From Pseudoalteromonas holothuriae (lineage in GTDB: Bacteria > Pseudomonadota > Gammaproteobacteria > Enterobacterales > Alteromonadaceae), in NCBI RefSeq assembly GCF_945859825.1, contig NZ_CAMAPC010000005.1, positions 241,483-305,482 of the forward strand: a stretch of DNA of 64,000 nucleotides. Reading direction: 5' to 3'. Positions within the stretch are counted from its first letter, which is position 1; every line of letters begins with the position of its first letter. This document shows positions 45,124-54,585 of the stretch, one piece after another. Below the pieces are notes generated by a model. The model was not told the origin of the DNA and made no database searches. It worked only from the letters and a program-made list of their open reading frames with translations. The position numbers and the translations under genes are program-made.

Positions 45124-47157
45124 TTAATTTTCGACTTTAAGATATTGAAATCTTCCAATAAACTCTTTTTTAACTGCACGCCAAGCATCTCCATTTTCGA
45201 TTATTTTTGGCGTTACCATTACTATCAACTCAACTTTATCATTACTCTTTTCTGTTGAATCAAATAGCTTCCCCAAAATAGGGATTGATGAAAAGCCAGG
45301 CACAGCTCTATCACTAATTGAGTTATTCTCTCTCATTAACCCCCCTAGCACTACGGTTTGTCCACTTTCAGCTACCACCTCAGTCTCAATAGTTCTTTCC
45401 GCAACAATAGGTGCCCCTTCTAGTTCACTGCTTGTAGGGCTAGTACTACTTATCCGTTGTGAGATTTCCATAATCACAACGCCCTGTGCATTTATTGTTG
45501 GGGTAACACTTAGCTGAACACCGGTTTTTCTGTATTCAATAGATGTTTGAGAGCCATTTACAGGATCTGTAACAATTTTACCAATTGTAGGGATATCATC
45601 ACCTGCAACAATACTAGCAGTTACGCCATCACGTACCACAATCGATGGACGTGATAAAATTTCCAAATTAGTATCACTTTGCAACATATTAAGCGTAATA
45701 TCACCGCTGGCTCCTTTGAGAATATAATTCAGTCCAGAACCACCAACCTCAAACTTACCGGCACCAACAATATTAGCTGATTGATCATTCCTTAATGTAA
45801 AATTAACTCCTCGAGAAAACTTACCGTTTAGCTGTATTTCAGCTATAACCACCTCTAACATGACTTGCTTTGGCATAACATCCAGCCTTTTTATTAAAGG
45901 TAATATCTGCCTGTATTTCTCACCTGCGCTTTCAATTATTAAACTATTCGATCTTTCATCAATCACCATTCGCATGTCTTTGTTTGATGCTGTTAGAGGT
46001 GCTTTTGAAGATTTATTATTTACACTGTCATTTTGAGAAGCTGCACTTGTGCTGCTAGACACCCCTGTTGCTCCCCCGATTAACAACTGCAAGCTCTGTC
46101 CTAAATCAGTAGCTCTGGCAAACTTAGGTTGATAAATATGATACATTCGCTCATTACCAGCACTTGGTTTATCTAGCTCGTGTACCCAGTGTTCCACTCT
46201 TTTCAGCGCTTCAAGTTCATTTGCGAATGCGATCAACTTACCTGCTCGTTCGAGCATAACGAAGGAAACTGCACGTCCAGATTGCCCATCAACGGTAGTA
46301 GATATGCCTTCTTCAGCGAGTAACTTCTGTAGCTCATCAGTCAACTCTTTAACACTGCTATAAACTGGTTGATAAGAAGCAATTTGTTTATTCACAAGAC
46401 TAGGCATATCTAACATTGAGATAAAATCTAATGCCTTTAAAACCTCTTGTCGTTTCCCTCGAACTAATAGCGCGTCATTCTGACTTGCAGGAGAAACTTG
46501 AACATTAAATAGTTGATTTAAGGTAGGTACAAGTGTGTATTGGGTACCATATCTAAAAGGTATATATTGAATTATATCAAAAGCAGTTTCGGGCACTGAA
46601 CTAACACTGTTGCCATAACCATATGCTACATTTGCTTTACCACCTTGCTCAGCCTTATGCACATAATAAATTCCATCATTGAAGCGCACGATATAACCTT
46701 TTTGATTTAGGAGTTCTTCACTTAGACTAAATAGCTTCCTTTTAGATACTTTCTTTTGCAAATTTAGGGTAAATAGCTGTGAATCAGAATTAGCAGCATC
46801 ACCTAAAATATAACTAACCCCGAGTAACTCTCCAAATACATAGTGCAAAAAGTCTTTTACAGCCAGATTATCAGAGCTCATCTTTATCGTATCAACATTA
46901 CTAAACTGAGTAAGAAGTGTTTGCTGATTTACCTCCATTAAGTGCGAACTGGAGTTTGTTAAATAATTGAAAGCATTTTGCTGTTGAACCTTTACTTGTG
47001 CAGACTCTTGAATATCCGTTTTTTTTTCTAAAGATTTTGAATTTCTAGCGTCTAAGTAAGAGGGTTTAACTGAAAAAGGAGTGCTTTTCGTTGTTTGGCA
47101 GCCAGTAAGTACAACCATTGACAGCACGGCTAATGAACATAATAATTTTGATGGCAT
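45124..47157 (-). CDS. gspD: Type II secretion secretin GspD (lipoprotein form)
   Basis: A 677-residue secretin. The signal peptide ends in the lipobox VVLTGC (C20), so this secretin seems to be lipidated itself; classical GspD proteins have an ordinary signal peptide. N-domains (about 85-330) are followed by a Ser/Asn-rich linker and the C-terminal gate (VMLEVVIAEIQLNGKFSRGV, GDDIPTIG, and VPGFSSIPILGKLFDSTEKS at the end). It forms the outer-membrane channel. The ATG at 47157 is chosen because AGAGA precedes it at nine bases. It closes the operon and is followed directly by the promoters of the S-layer-like gene. Confidence 0.92.
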   Translation of the reverse strand: MPSKLLCSLAVLSMVVLTGCQTTKSTPFSVKPSYLDARNSKSLEKKTDIQESAQVKVQQQNAFNYLTNSSSHLMEVNQQTLLTQFSNVDTIKMSSDNLAVKDFLHYVFGELLGVSYILGDAANSDSQLFTLNLQKKVSKRKLFSLSEELLNQKGYIVRFNDGIYYVHKAEQGGKANVAYGYGNSVSSVPETAFDIIQYIPFRYGTQYTLVPTLNQLFNVQVSPASQNDALLVRGKRQEVLKALDFISMLDMPSLVNKQIASYQPVYSSVKELTDELQKLLAEEGISTTVDGQSGRAVSFVMLERAGKLIAFANELEALKRVEHWVHELDKPSAGNERMYHIYQPKFARATDLGQSLQLLIGGATGVSSSTSAASQNDSVNNKSSKAPLTASNKDMRMVIDERSNSLIIESAGEKYRQILPLIKRLDVMPKQVMLEVVIAEIQLNGKFSRGVNFTLRNDQSANIVGAGKFEVGGSGLNYILKGASGDITLNMLQSDTNLEILSRPSIVVRDGVTASIVAGDDIPTIGKIVTDPVNGSQTSIEYRKTGVQLSVTPTINAQGVVIMEISQRISSTSPTSSELEGAPIVAERTIETEVVAESGQTVVLGGLMRENNSISDRAVPGFSSIPILGKLFDSTEKSNDKVELIVMVTPKIIENGDAWRAVKKEFIGRFQYLKVEN

Positions 47158-47158
47158 G

Positions 47159-47671
47159 TTAAACATTCTCTTTTTTCTTAGGCTGATACATCATTAAATT
47201 GATAGACGTTTCATCATTTGATAATGCAACTTTAGTTTGTGACTCTATAGTCATGTAAAGCCCCACAATACTGCTATTTGTTTCTACTTTTACTAGCTCT
47301 TGCTCCCCAGTTTTTAAGTCCACCACGCTAATTAGAGCATAGGGTTTACCGCTACTTCTGACGATAGCCTTAAGCTCTAGTTGCTTGTTCTTAATGAGCG
47401 CTTTTTTATGGCTACCCGAGCTTTGCTCTTGAGTATTACGTGTATCATTTGCATTACCACTTTCCTTTTCATCAAAAAAAGGGCTGTAAGCTAGAGTCAA
47501 TAGTTGCGACTTATCCGTGTGGAGTAAATTCAATCGATTGGAATGAATTGATGGCTTATTTTCACCAATAGGCATCATATCACTATTGATTGGTGACAAA
47601 ACCCTGACAAAAAAATCATAAGAGCATATAAGTAATATTATCAGAAAAAGTATATTCCTAAACCTACTCAT
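47159..47671 (-). CDS. gspC: Type II secretion inner-membrane linker, GspC-like
   Basis: A 170-residue protein with one N-terminal transmembrane helix (about residues 4-23), a flexible region rich in Ser/Asn/Gln (70-92), and a small C-terminal beta domain (LELKAIVRSSGKPYALISVV) that matches the position of the GspC homology region which contacts the secretin. It lacks a C-terminal PDZ or coiled-coil domain, so it is shorter than typical GspC. ATG 47671 is used rather than a TTG one codon upstream. Assigned by gene order next to gspD and by layout. Confidence 0.68.
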   Translation of the reverse strand: MSRFRNILFLIILLICSYDFFVRVLSPINSDMMPIGENKPSIHSNRLNLLHTDKSQLLTLAYSPFFDEKESGNANDTRNTQEQSSGSHKKALIKNKQLELKAIVRSSGKPYALISVVDLKTGEQELVKVETNSSIVGLYMTIESQTKVALSNDETSINLMMYQPKKKENV

Positions 47672-48227
47672 CAATCCTCTCCAAATAGTAATTCAATGTC
47701 ATGGTTCCTTGCATAGTTCCTAACATACTACCACGAGAGTTTATATCAAAGTTAAATGACTCAACCCCTACTTTAGTTTTATTCTCTAATTCATTAAAAA
47801 GCTTAATCATTTCAATACTGCTGGCCCTCAAACGAATGTCAGCCACTAACTTTTTAATCTTCACGCCATCAAAGTAAATAACTGGCTGCCAACCTATAGA
47901 GCTTAAATTTGCATTATGCTTTGCAAATAGCTGCTCCAACTCCTTTTGCCGTGACAATTTAAATTGAACATCAGTTTCAAAATTAAAAAGCAACTGCTCT
48001 GCCCTCTCAAGCTCTGTATCCAAAGTTGCTAAATGCAGCTGATTTTTTTCCTCATTTGCAATTACTCTAGCAATTTTAGCGGTACGTAAGGTTAATTGTT
48101 TATTATCATCAATAACAGAGTTTTGCCAATCATAAATTGGGACGATAAAGAACTTAGCTATCAGCAATGATGCTAAAATACTTAAGAGTATTGGATATTG
48201 TTGTAACTGAGCTTTGAGCTTATCCAT
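47664..48227 (-). CDS. gspM: Type II secretion protein GspM-like (PilO-like fold)
   Basis: A 187-residue bitopic protein: a short cytoplasmic start, a transmembrane helix (ILLSILASLLIAKFFIVPIY, about 14-33), a coiled coil (about 40-105), and a C-terminal ferredoxin-like domain (KKLVADIRLRASSIEMIKLF). This is the GspM/PilO layout. ATG 48227 has an AGGAGG ribosome site six bases away, and TGATG overlaps the end of the gspL-like gene. It pairs with GspL in the inner-membrane platform. Confidence 0.75.
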   Translation of the reverse strand: MDKLKAQLQQYPILLSILASLLIAKFFIVPIYDWQNSVIDDNKQLTLRTAKIARVIANEEKNQLHLATLDTELERAEQLLFNFETDVQFKLSRQKELEQLFAKHNANLSSIGWQPVIYFDGVKIKKLVADIRLRASSIEMIKLFNELENKTKVGVESFNFDINSRGSMLGTMQGTMTLNYYLERIDE

Positions 48228-49318
48228 CACTCTCCTCCTTGTTTTAATGTAAAACTAATCACAAAGATTTCCCGGTCACGGCTCTTTCTTGTTGGGTAAT
48301 CAAATTGCGCTTCAGCTACCATAGAGTGTTCTAACAACAATGTTAATATTTCTGTCGACTTGCTCGCATTACCTCTTAATACATAACGCCCAGTTTTTCC
48401 TACTCGAATATTTGTTAGGTTAGTTTTCGGTAATATATCTACAAGCACTAACCAAAATTGATTATGCTCCGATAATTCGCCACTCAAACTAATCATCCCA
48501 CGATAGCGCTGCTCAAGAGTATCTACTTCACTTTGCAACGCCAAAGCTTCAGATACTTCACTCTGGTAAGCTTCTATCTTTGATCGGAGGTCGGTATTTT
48601 GCCATTGCAAAAACAGGCTACTTAAAAGTAAATAAACAATAAATGCTATGCTCATAGGGAGTAAGAGTTTTACAGATAAATTAATACCCGTATCACTCTT
48701 TAAGCCTTTAAAAAAAGCCTTCCATTTTAGCAATGGAAGTTTCATAGCACCTTGAAATAAGCTGTATGCAAGCTTTTCTTCTTCAATTACTTTGATATCC
48801 CCTTGAAACTGGTAACCTATTGATTGCAGAAATCGAGCTTCATTTGATATCAATGCACTTTGTTTGCTCGAGTAAACCCCTTCATCACATGCAAACGCAA
48901 AGACTGGCTGATCGCCATTGATTTTAATAACTTGCCTTGGTTCTGCCAATTGAGTTAAAAGTATGGTTTCAGGTACGATAAAAAAAGAGTTTGGAACACA
49001 TGTGCTTATCCTCCACTCGACATAATGTGTACTGCCACTTCGCCTATTAATAAGTAATGCAGATAAGCTTGAGTCTTCTGCTTTTTCTAAATCCAGTAGT
49101 TTATCAAATTGCCTCTTATCATCAAAAGGGAGGGTTTTTATAGCTTCTTTATAATACTTTCGATTTACTATTATTAACTTAGGTGCAAAACTGTCTTTAG
49201 CAGAAATAAAAGACAGTTTCCCTTCTTTTCGCTCGAACCGATATAAATTACCATCATAATAACCAACATTAGGTAACGCTAAAGCTTGAAATAAGCGAGA
49301 CAACGATTTAATGGACAT
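48227..49318 (-). CDS. gspL: Type II secretion protein GspL-like
   Basis: A 363-residue protein with a cytoplasmic N-terminal half (1-210) that should bind the ATPase GspE, one transmembrane helix (LLLPMSIAFIVYLLLSSLFL, about 218-237), a coiled coil, and a periplasmic ferredoxin-like domain (TNIRVGKTGRYVLRGNASKS). That layout matches GspL or a fused PilM/PilN. Sequence similarity to classical GspL is not obvious to me, so the call leans on topology and on gene order between gspK and gspM. Confidence 0.75.
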   Translation of the reverse strand: MSIKSLSRLFQALALPNVGYYDGNLYRFERKEGKLSFISAKDSFAPKLIIVNRKYYKEAIKTLPFDDKRQFDKLLDLEKAEDSSLSALLINRRSGSTHYVEWRISTCVPNSFFIVPETILLTQLAEPRQVIKINGDQPVFAFACDEGVYSSKQSALISNEARFLQSIGYQFQGDIKVIEEEKLAYSLFQGAMKLPLLKWKAFFKGLKSDTGINLSVKLLLPMSIAFIVYLLLSSLFLQWQNTDLRSKIEAYQSEVSEALALQSEVDTLEQRYRGMISLSGELSEHNQFWLVLVDILPKTNLTNIRVGKTGRYVLRGNASKSTEILTLLLEHSMVAEAQFDYPTRKSRDREIFVISFTLKQGGE

Positions 49319-49320
49319 GG

Positions 49321-50187
49321 TTATTCCTTAATATATATAGGAGTATATGGGGAGGACGGCACCGATGCATAGGGATCGAATTTGACTGTCCAGTTGTGTT
49401 TAAGGCGCACCTCACCTACCCTACTTGAAATAATAATTTGTAAGTTATGTGAAGGGAAAATAAAAACACCATCCGACTCCTCAATACCCGTTTGACGCTT
49501 AAAACTATCTTTTGTTGTAGTTGATAACCTTCTTAATTCGATGATTTTTGATGAGACGCGTTGACCATATAAAGCCGCTAAAAGTTCAGGGCTAGCATTC
49601 ATAGGGTTGAATGAACTACGTCTAAACAAAGTTATATTAGGCAGTAATTTTTTGGCGATTTGTTGCTCTAAACCTAGTTTTTGAATTTCACTTTTATCAC
49701 TAAGCGGACCATTTCGGTTGGTTTTACCAAATAATAAACGCTCAGGCCTCCCGAAGTCATCGATAATATCAGTATCCTGATAGTCTAACAAGTCAGACAC
49801 CCAGTTACTTGCAGCTTGTTCATCCATACCTGAATGTTTAAGAAAAGCAATGAGACGCGCGCGCTCTGGATATCGAATATTTATTCGTGAAGCTAGATCA
49901 TACATTTGTACAGTAACTCCAGGTGCAAGTTCAAACGAATCACCAAAGAAGTTCCACTGATAGGGGTCATTATCTTGAGGCACTAACGATTTTTGATTTG
50001 TGAGCAAATCAAAAAACAGCTTTTGACGCGCACCATGAAGTAGTACTAAAGCCTCGGCCCTATCGGAAGTTAACTGGCTAATTCCAACCTGATTTTTAGC
50101 AACACCAGAAAAGTAAAGTGCAACAATTGTCAAAATCGCACTAAAAAGCAATATTTGGATCAGCGCAATACCTTTTTGATACATCAT
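49321..50187 (-). CDS. gspK: Minor pseudopilin GspK
   Basis: A 288-residue large minor pseudopilin. The prepilin site is G6 before IALIQILLFSAILT; position +5 is Gln and not Glu, and lack of Glu5 is typical of GspK. The middle has YDLASRINIRYPERARLIAF and LLDYQDTDIIDDFGRPE, with the acidic stretch near the GspK calcium site, then a helix-hairpin-helix-like part (NPMNASPELLAALYG). It should cap the pseudopilus tip with GspI and GspJ. Confidence 0.9.
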   Translation of the reverse strand: MMYQKGIALIQILLFSAILTIVALYFSGVAKNQVGISQLTSDRAEALVLLHGARQKLFFDLLTNQKSLVPQDNDPYQWNFFGDSFELAPGVTVQMYDLASRINIRYPERARLIAFLKHSGMDEQAASNWVSDLLDYQDTDIIDDFGRPERLLFGKTNRNGPLSDKSEIQKLGLEQQIAKKLLPNITLFRRSSFNPMNASPELLAALYGQRVSSKIIELRRLSTTTKDSFKRQTGIEESDGVFIFPSHNLQIIISSRVGEVRLKHNWTVKFDPYASVPSSPYTPIYIKE

Positions 50188-50879
50188 TGCACCTCAGAAA
50201 AGTAGGCCGACAGTTCTTTAAAGGAATCGGTATCATAGACACCACTAAAGGTAAGTGACCCTAGCTTGCTGAAGAGCATCACTTCAATAGATTGTGGCAT
50301 TAATTGACTATCTATTCCTGAATAAGTTTGAAATGTACTTTTTTTTGGTACAGGCTGACTTGCTCTATCTTTTAGGCTATGCCAACCAACATATTTAAAT
50401 TCCAACTTACTTAAACCATCGTGCATTACTAAAGTATTAACAAACTCAATTTCTTGATCTGTTCCAACTAACAGCACTTCATCCATAGGACTACTTTGAT
50501 ATATTAAACGAAATGTACCATCTCCATTGCTCTGCAATGTAAGTCTAAAAATTTCAGGGCTACTATCATCAAATAAGCCGTTTCTGGTTACAGCTAGAAG
50601 GCTTTGCTCTCCTCCGATAAAAAAGAAAGAAGGGGTCCCCTTAGTATCAACAACCACATATGGGAATATGCCACGTATAACACTCTGTAATAAAGTATTA
50701 CTATGGTATTGCTGGTAACTCCTATCAAATTGTTGCAACCCTTTTTGCCAACGTTGCATCAATATTTGATAGCTCAGCGTAGCGGTACCAATTAGCATGG
50801 CTAAAATTGTCAACGAAATCATTAACTCAATAAGACTAAAACCGATTTGTTGGCTGCGTGTATACATTTTATTAGGCAT
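50184..50879 (-). CDS. gspJ: Minor pseudopilin GspJ
   Basis: A 231-residue prepilin-like protein: 13-residue leader ending in G13, then FSLIELMISLTILAMLIG with Glu at +5. The C-terminal domain contains FRLIYQSSPMDEVLLVG and a strand-rich end. Length and position between gspI and gspK fit GspJ. It overlaps both neighbours by a few bases. Confidence 0.85.
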   Translation of the reverse strand: MPNKMYTRSQQIGFSLIELMISLTILAMLIGTATLSYQILMQRWQKGLQQFDRSYQQYHSNTLLQSVIRGIFPYVVVDTKGTPSFFFIGGEQSLLAVTRNGLFDDSSPEIFRLTLQSNGDGTFRLIYQSSPMDEVLLVGTDQEIEFVNTLVMHDGLSKLEFKYVGWHSLKDRASQPVPKKSTFQTYSGIDSQLMPQSIEVMLFSKLGSLTFSGVYDTDSFKELSAYFSEVQ

Positions 50880-51300
50880 CTAGCCAACCCAACTGTGTGA
50901 AAGTAAAACTCTTATTCGTATTATTATAACTAAGCTGCAAATGAATACGCCAAAGCTTATATTTCAGAGGTAGTTCTATATATTCCCCACTATCAGGGTT
51001 AAACCTGTCTGGTGCAGCACGAAAGTCAATTAGGCTAGCACTAACCTCAAACTTGACTTGATTGCTTTGACCTTCAAAAGTTAAATTCTCTTGATTGGTA
51101 CTACTCATTGCCCTAACTTGTGTTTCTATTTGCTCTAACAGTGGTTGAACTTGGGCATTAATCTGCAAATGTTCAGCGGCTTTAGTGCTAGATAAAATAG
51201 CCCCGCGATATACCATACTAACTGTTGATAGCACCGCAAACAAGATAACACTCGCTACCATTATCTCTACTAATGTAAAGCCCAAGCTTTTGCTATTCAT
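50872..51300 (-). CDS. gspI: Minor pseudopilin GspI
   Basis: A 142-residue prepilin-like protein. The leader MNSKSLG is followed by FTLVEIMVASVILFAVLS with Glu at +5. The ATG at 51300 has GAGG five bases upstream and is preferred over a TTG seven codons earlier. Size and gene order (H-I-J-K) support GspI, whose partners are GspJ and GspK in the tip complex. Confidence 0.85.
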   Translation of the reverse strand: MNSKSLGFTLVEIMVASVILFAVLSTVSMVYRGAILSSTKAAEHLQINAQVQPLLEQIETQVRAMSSTNQENLTFEGQSNQVKFEVSASLIDFRAAPDRFNPDSGEYIELPLKYKLWRIHLQLSYNNTNKSFTFTQLGWLDA

Positions 51301-51727
51301 TGTTGCCTCTGGATTTGACAATATCCTGCTTACTACCTGTAATAAGTTCTATAACATCAATTTCAGAGTCTCTATTTCGGTAATTGACGACAACGATTTT
51401 TCTTTGAGTAAGGCCTTTACTATTAAATTCAAATTTTTGTGGTTTAAAAGAAACCAACTCAAAGTTCATTTGTTTTAGTAATTGAACATTGTCAACTTTT
51501 AAGATCTTAATTTCACTACCCGATAGCTCTATCTCAAGTTTTTCTCCGAGTAAAAAGGCTTTCTGGCTAGCGCTAGCAAGCACTCTTTTAACCTCCATCA
51601 CCTCGGATTTTGCTTGCGAACGAGACAAACTTTCAAAAGCTAAAGGTCCAACAAGAGATGTGAGTAGTGCAACGATCATCATGACAATCATCAATTCAAT
51701 TAATGTAAAGCCATTGATATGCTTCAT
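51293..51727 (-). CDS. gspH: Minor pseudopilin GspH
   Basis: A 144-residue prepilin-like protein with a six-residue leader (MKHING) and FTLIELMIVMMIVALLTS with Glu at +5. The C-terminal domain is strand-rich and ends KQDIVKSRGNNE. Position after gspF and before gspI fits GspH/FimT. It overlaps the gspI gene by 8 nt. Confidence 0.85.
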   Translation of the reverse strand: MKHINGFTLIELMIVMMIVALLTSLVGPLAFESLSRSQAKSEVMEVKRVLASASQKAFLLGEKLEIELSGSEIKILKVDNVQLLKQMNFELVSFKPQKFEFNSKGLTQRKIVVVNYRNRDSEIDVIELITGSKQDIVKSRGNNE

Positions 51728-51733
51728 TATCTA

Positions 51734-52933
51734 TTAAAAGCCTATATCATTGAGTGAGACCATGCTTAATAGCATAATAACAACAACACTGCCTACAAAC
51801 CCTCCCATAAAGAGAATCATTAAAGGTTCAATTAATGTTGTCATACGGGTCGTCCAAGATTCAAAGTCTTGACGAGAACGATTAGCTATTTCTTCAAATA
51901 CTCGTTCAAGGTTACCCGACTCTTCACCAACCTCAAGTAAAGAGACAAAAAAATCTGGGTATAGTGAAGTTTGCCTTAATGCCAAGGCTAAAGCACTACC
52001 TTGCTTAACTTTTGTCCTAGCAATCTCCAACTCTCTGCGAAGTAAATGATTTTTTACGTTACCTGAGCTTAACGCTAACGCTTTATCAATTGGAACTCCT
52101 GATTTAATCATCATAGATAAACCTGAGTTAAACCTAATTCGCTCAATTGTTGTTACCGCGTTTTGGATGATGGGAAGTTTCAGCGACACTCTTTGCCACC
52201 ACTGGATAAACCCAGCTTGTTTAGAGCCATATAACAGACCGATACTTCCCAGAAAAATTGCAAATATCAAATAGCTTTGATTAGCAGTCATCCAATTACT
52301 CGCACCAAGCATAAGTTCAGTGTACCAGGGTAATTCTTGTGCATCAGAAAACATAATTGACATTTTCGGAATAATAACATTAAAAATAAAGAACACACTT
52401 AGTAAACAAACTGCGAGTATGACAAGCGGATAAGTTAACGAACCAATTATTTTACTTCGTAGATCACGTTTAAACTTTAGGTCTTTAGCCAAGTCAGAAA
52501 ATATTTCACTTAAGTTTCCAGACTCTTCTCCTAGCTCAATTAAGTTGCAATACAGAGGGTCAAATATGTCTGGTTGTGCTCGGAATGCACTTGATAAAGA
52601 GTTCCCTTTTTTTAACTCACTATTCAAGTCTCGCAGCATATTTGCAAGTGCAGGTTTAGCTTTAGTCCTTCTAATAATGTCAATACCTTTGTCAATTCTA
52701 ACGCCGGATTGCAAAAGTAAACTTAATTCAGCTGTTAAAAACTCTAAATCGGCAAGCGAGACTTTGCTACTAAATTGCAAAATAGACTTTTGTGACTGAA
52801 ACGCTTTAATTTCAGTAATCAGTAATCCTTGCTGCTTTAGCTGTGTTAAAGCATGTTGCTTATCTTTCGCTTCAATTTGTCCATCCGATTTTGCACCTGA
52901 GCTGTCAAAAGCTTTGTAGTCAAAGAGATCCAT
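51734..52933 (-). CDS. gspF: Type II secretion inner-membrane platform protein GspF
   Basis: A 399-residue protein of standard GspF/PilC length. It starts FDYKAFDSSGAKSDGQIEAK and has two T2SSF domains: the first around ELSLLLQSGVRIDKGIDIIR and LYCNLIELGEESGNLSEIFS, the second around LSMMIKSGVPIDKALALSSG and FFVSLLEVGEESGNLERVFE. Three membrane helices are visible, the last at the C-terminus (IEPLMILFMGGFVGSVVVIM). Its start abuts the gspE stop. Confidence 0.95.
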   Translation of the reverse strand: MDLFDYKAFDSSGAKSDGQIEAKDKQHALTQLKQQGLLITEIKAFQSQKSILQFSSKVSLADLEFLTAELSLLLQSGVRIDKGIDIIRRTKAKPALANMLRDLNSELKKGNSLSSAFRAQPDIFDPLYCNLIELGEESGNLSEIFSDLAKDLKFKRDLRSKIIGSLTYPLVILAVCLLSVFFIFNVIIPKMSIMFSDAQELPWYTELMLGASNWMTANQSYLIFAIFLGSIGLLYGSKQAGFIQWWQRVSLKLPIIQNAVTTIERIRFNSGLSMMIKSGVPIDKALALSSGNVKNHLLRRELEIARTKVKQGSALALALRQTSLYPDFFVSLLEVGEESGNLERVFEEIANRSRQDFESWTTRMTTLIEPLMILFMGGFVGSVVVIMLLSMVSLNDIGF

Positions 52934-54585
52934 TAACCAGCAACCCGTAACACTTCATCGATTGTTGTCAAACCTTGTGCAGCTTTATAGAGTCCATCTT
53001 CTAATAAAGTTCGTCGATTTAGCGTCTCATTATGATGCTTCGCTTGACTAATAAAGTCAGCGTTTTTCGGCAATGACTTTATCGTATTGTCACAATTTAA
53101 ATACTCTGTAACAGCCATTCTCCCTTTATAGCCAGTGTTGGAGCATACATCACATCCTTTACCTTTACGCAAATCAACATGAGATAAACCATACTTTTGT
53201 ATAAACTCTTGTAAACCATACTCTTCAATTAACGCTTGCTTATCGGGATGTGGTATACTACACATACTACAAATTTTACGAGCTAGACGCTGTGCAACCA
53301 CCGAGACAAGTGCAGCATTAAGTAAAAACTCTTCTACACCTAAATCTAATAATCGAGTGTAAGCACTCGCTGCATCATTAGTATGAACAGTACTAAATAC
53401 CAAATGACCAGTCAGTGCTGACTGAAGTGCAATTTGCGCAGTTTCCTTATCACGGATTTCACCTAGCATGATCACGTCAGGGTCTTGACGCACAATTGAA
53501 CGCAGACCAGCAGCAAAATCGAATCCTATCTCACTATTTACTTGTACTTGATTGATTCCTGGAAGCTGATACTCAACGGGGTCTTCTAAAGTAATAATTT
53601 TAACGTCTTCGTTATTCAATGCATTTAAGAACGTATAGAGCGTCGTTGTTTTTCCGGAACCTGTTGGGCCGGTTAACAAAACAACCCCAGCCGTGGATTT
53701 GATATCCTTCTTTATCATGCCTTCAATATCTGTTGATAAGCCTAATATTGACATATCGTATTGCACATTATCTTTACGTAAGAAACGCATAACAATTGAC
53801 TCACCATCATTTAGAGGCAATGCAGAGACACGTATATCAATCTCTTGATTGGCAATTTTAGTTTCTATCTTTCCGTCTTGAGGCCTTCTTTTTTCCGCAA
53901 TATCCATCCCAGACAATATTTTTAAACGTGTTACCAAGGGCATTTGCATCTTTGGTGCCAGACGCTCAACCTCATGTAAAACCCCATCAATACGATAACG
54001 AACGCGATAGCGGCCTTGATAAGGTTCCAAATGCATATCGGATGCCCCCTGCCTTAAAGCTTTAGCCATCAAAGAGTTTAGTAAGTTAACGACCGGTGCT
54101 TCAGATGCAAGCTCTTTTAGCTTTTCTTCTTCTGCATCACTATACTGCGTGTCATCTGTATCAATTTGAGAATGTCCGTAACTAGGTATTAAACTTTGCA
54201 ACTGAGATTCATTGGCAATATAAACCGATACCTCTAGGTTGTTTTGTTGCACCCATTCATTCATTGCTAAATTGAGTGGATAAAGAGCTGCAAATATCCA
54301 ATGATTTTCTCTTATTTCAAGCGGAAGCCAATCTTGACTCTGTAAAAACTGAAATTCATCCACACCAATAGATGGCAACTTTTTATCAAGCCAACTTTCT
54401 AGCTCAAGTAAGGGTAAATCTAAAAGCTTTGATAGAAAAAGTGGAACTTCTTCATCAGAAAGGCTTCCCATGTTGACCAAGATATGCTCCAAACGACCAT
54501 TGTGCTTTATTTGATAATTAGTCGCTTTTTCAATATCTTGTTCAGAAACTCCAAATTGAGACTTTAATATAGATTTAGCATTCAT
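52933..54585 (-). CDS. gspE: Type II secretion ATPase GspE
   Basis: A 550-residue secretion ATPase. An N-terminal T2SSE-N domain (1-145) is followed by NLLNSLMAKALRQGASDMHL, Walker A GPTGSGKT (about 305-312), the Asp box ITLEDPVEYQL, Walker B DPDVIMLGEIRDKETAQIAL and the His box LVFSTVHTNDA. A zinc-binding tetracysteine is present as CSMC and CDVC about 38 residues apart. It drives pseudopilus assembly. It is second in the operon, after gspG. Confidence 0.97.
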   Translation of the reverse strand: MNAKSILKSQFGVSEQDIEKATNYQIKHNGRLEHILVNMGSLSDEEVPLFLSKLLDLPLLELESWLDKKLPSIGVDEFQFLQSQDWLPLEIRENHWIFAALYPLNLAMNEWVQQNNLEVSVYIANESQLQSLIPSYGHSQIDTDDTQYSDAEEEKLKELASEAPVVNLLNSLMAKALRQGASDMHLEPYQGRYRVRYRIDGVLHEVERLAPKMQMPLVTRLKILSGMDIAEKRRPQDGKIETKIANQEIDIRVSALPLNDGESIVMRFLRKDNVQYDMSILGLSTDIEGMIKKDIKSTAGVVLLTGPTGSGKTTTLYTFLNALNNEDVKIITLEDPVEYQLPGINQVQVNSEIGFDFAAGLRSIVRQDPDVIMLGEIRDKETAQIALQSALTGHLVFSTVHTNDAASAYTRLLDLGVEEFLLNAALVSVVAQRLARKICSMCSIPHPDKQALIEEYGLQEFIQKYGLSHVDLRKGKGCDVCSNTGYKGRMAVTEYLNCDNTIKSLPKNADFISQAKHHNETLNRRTLLEDGLYKAAQGLTTIDEVLRVAG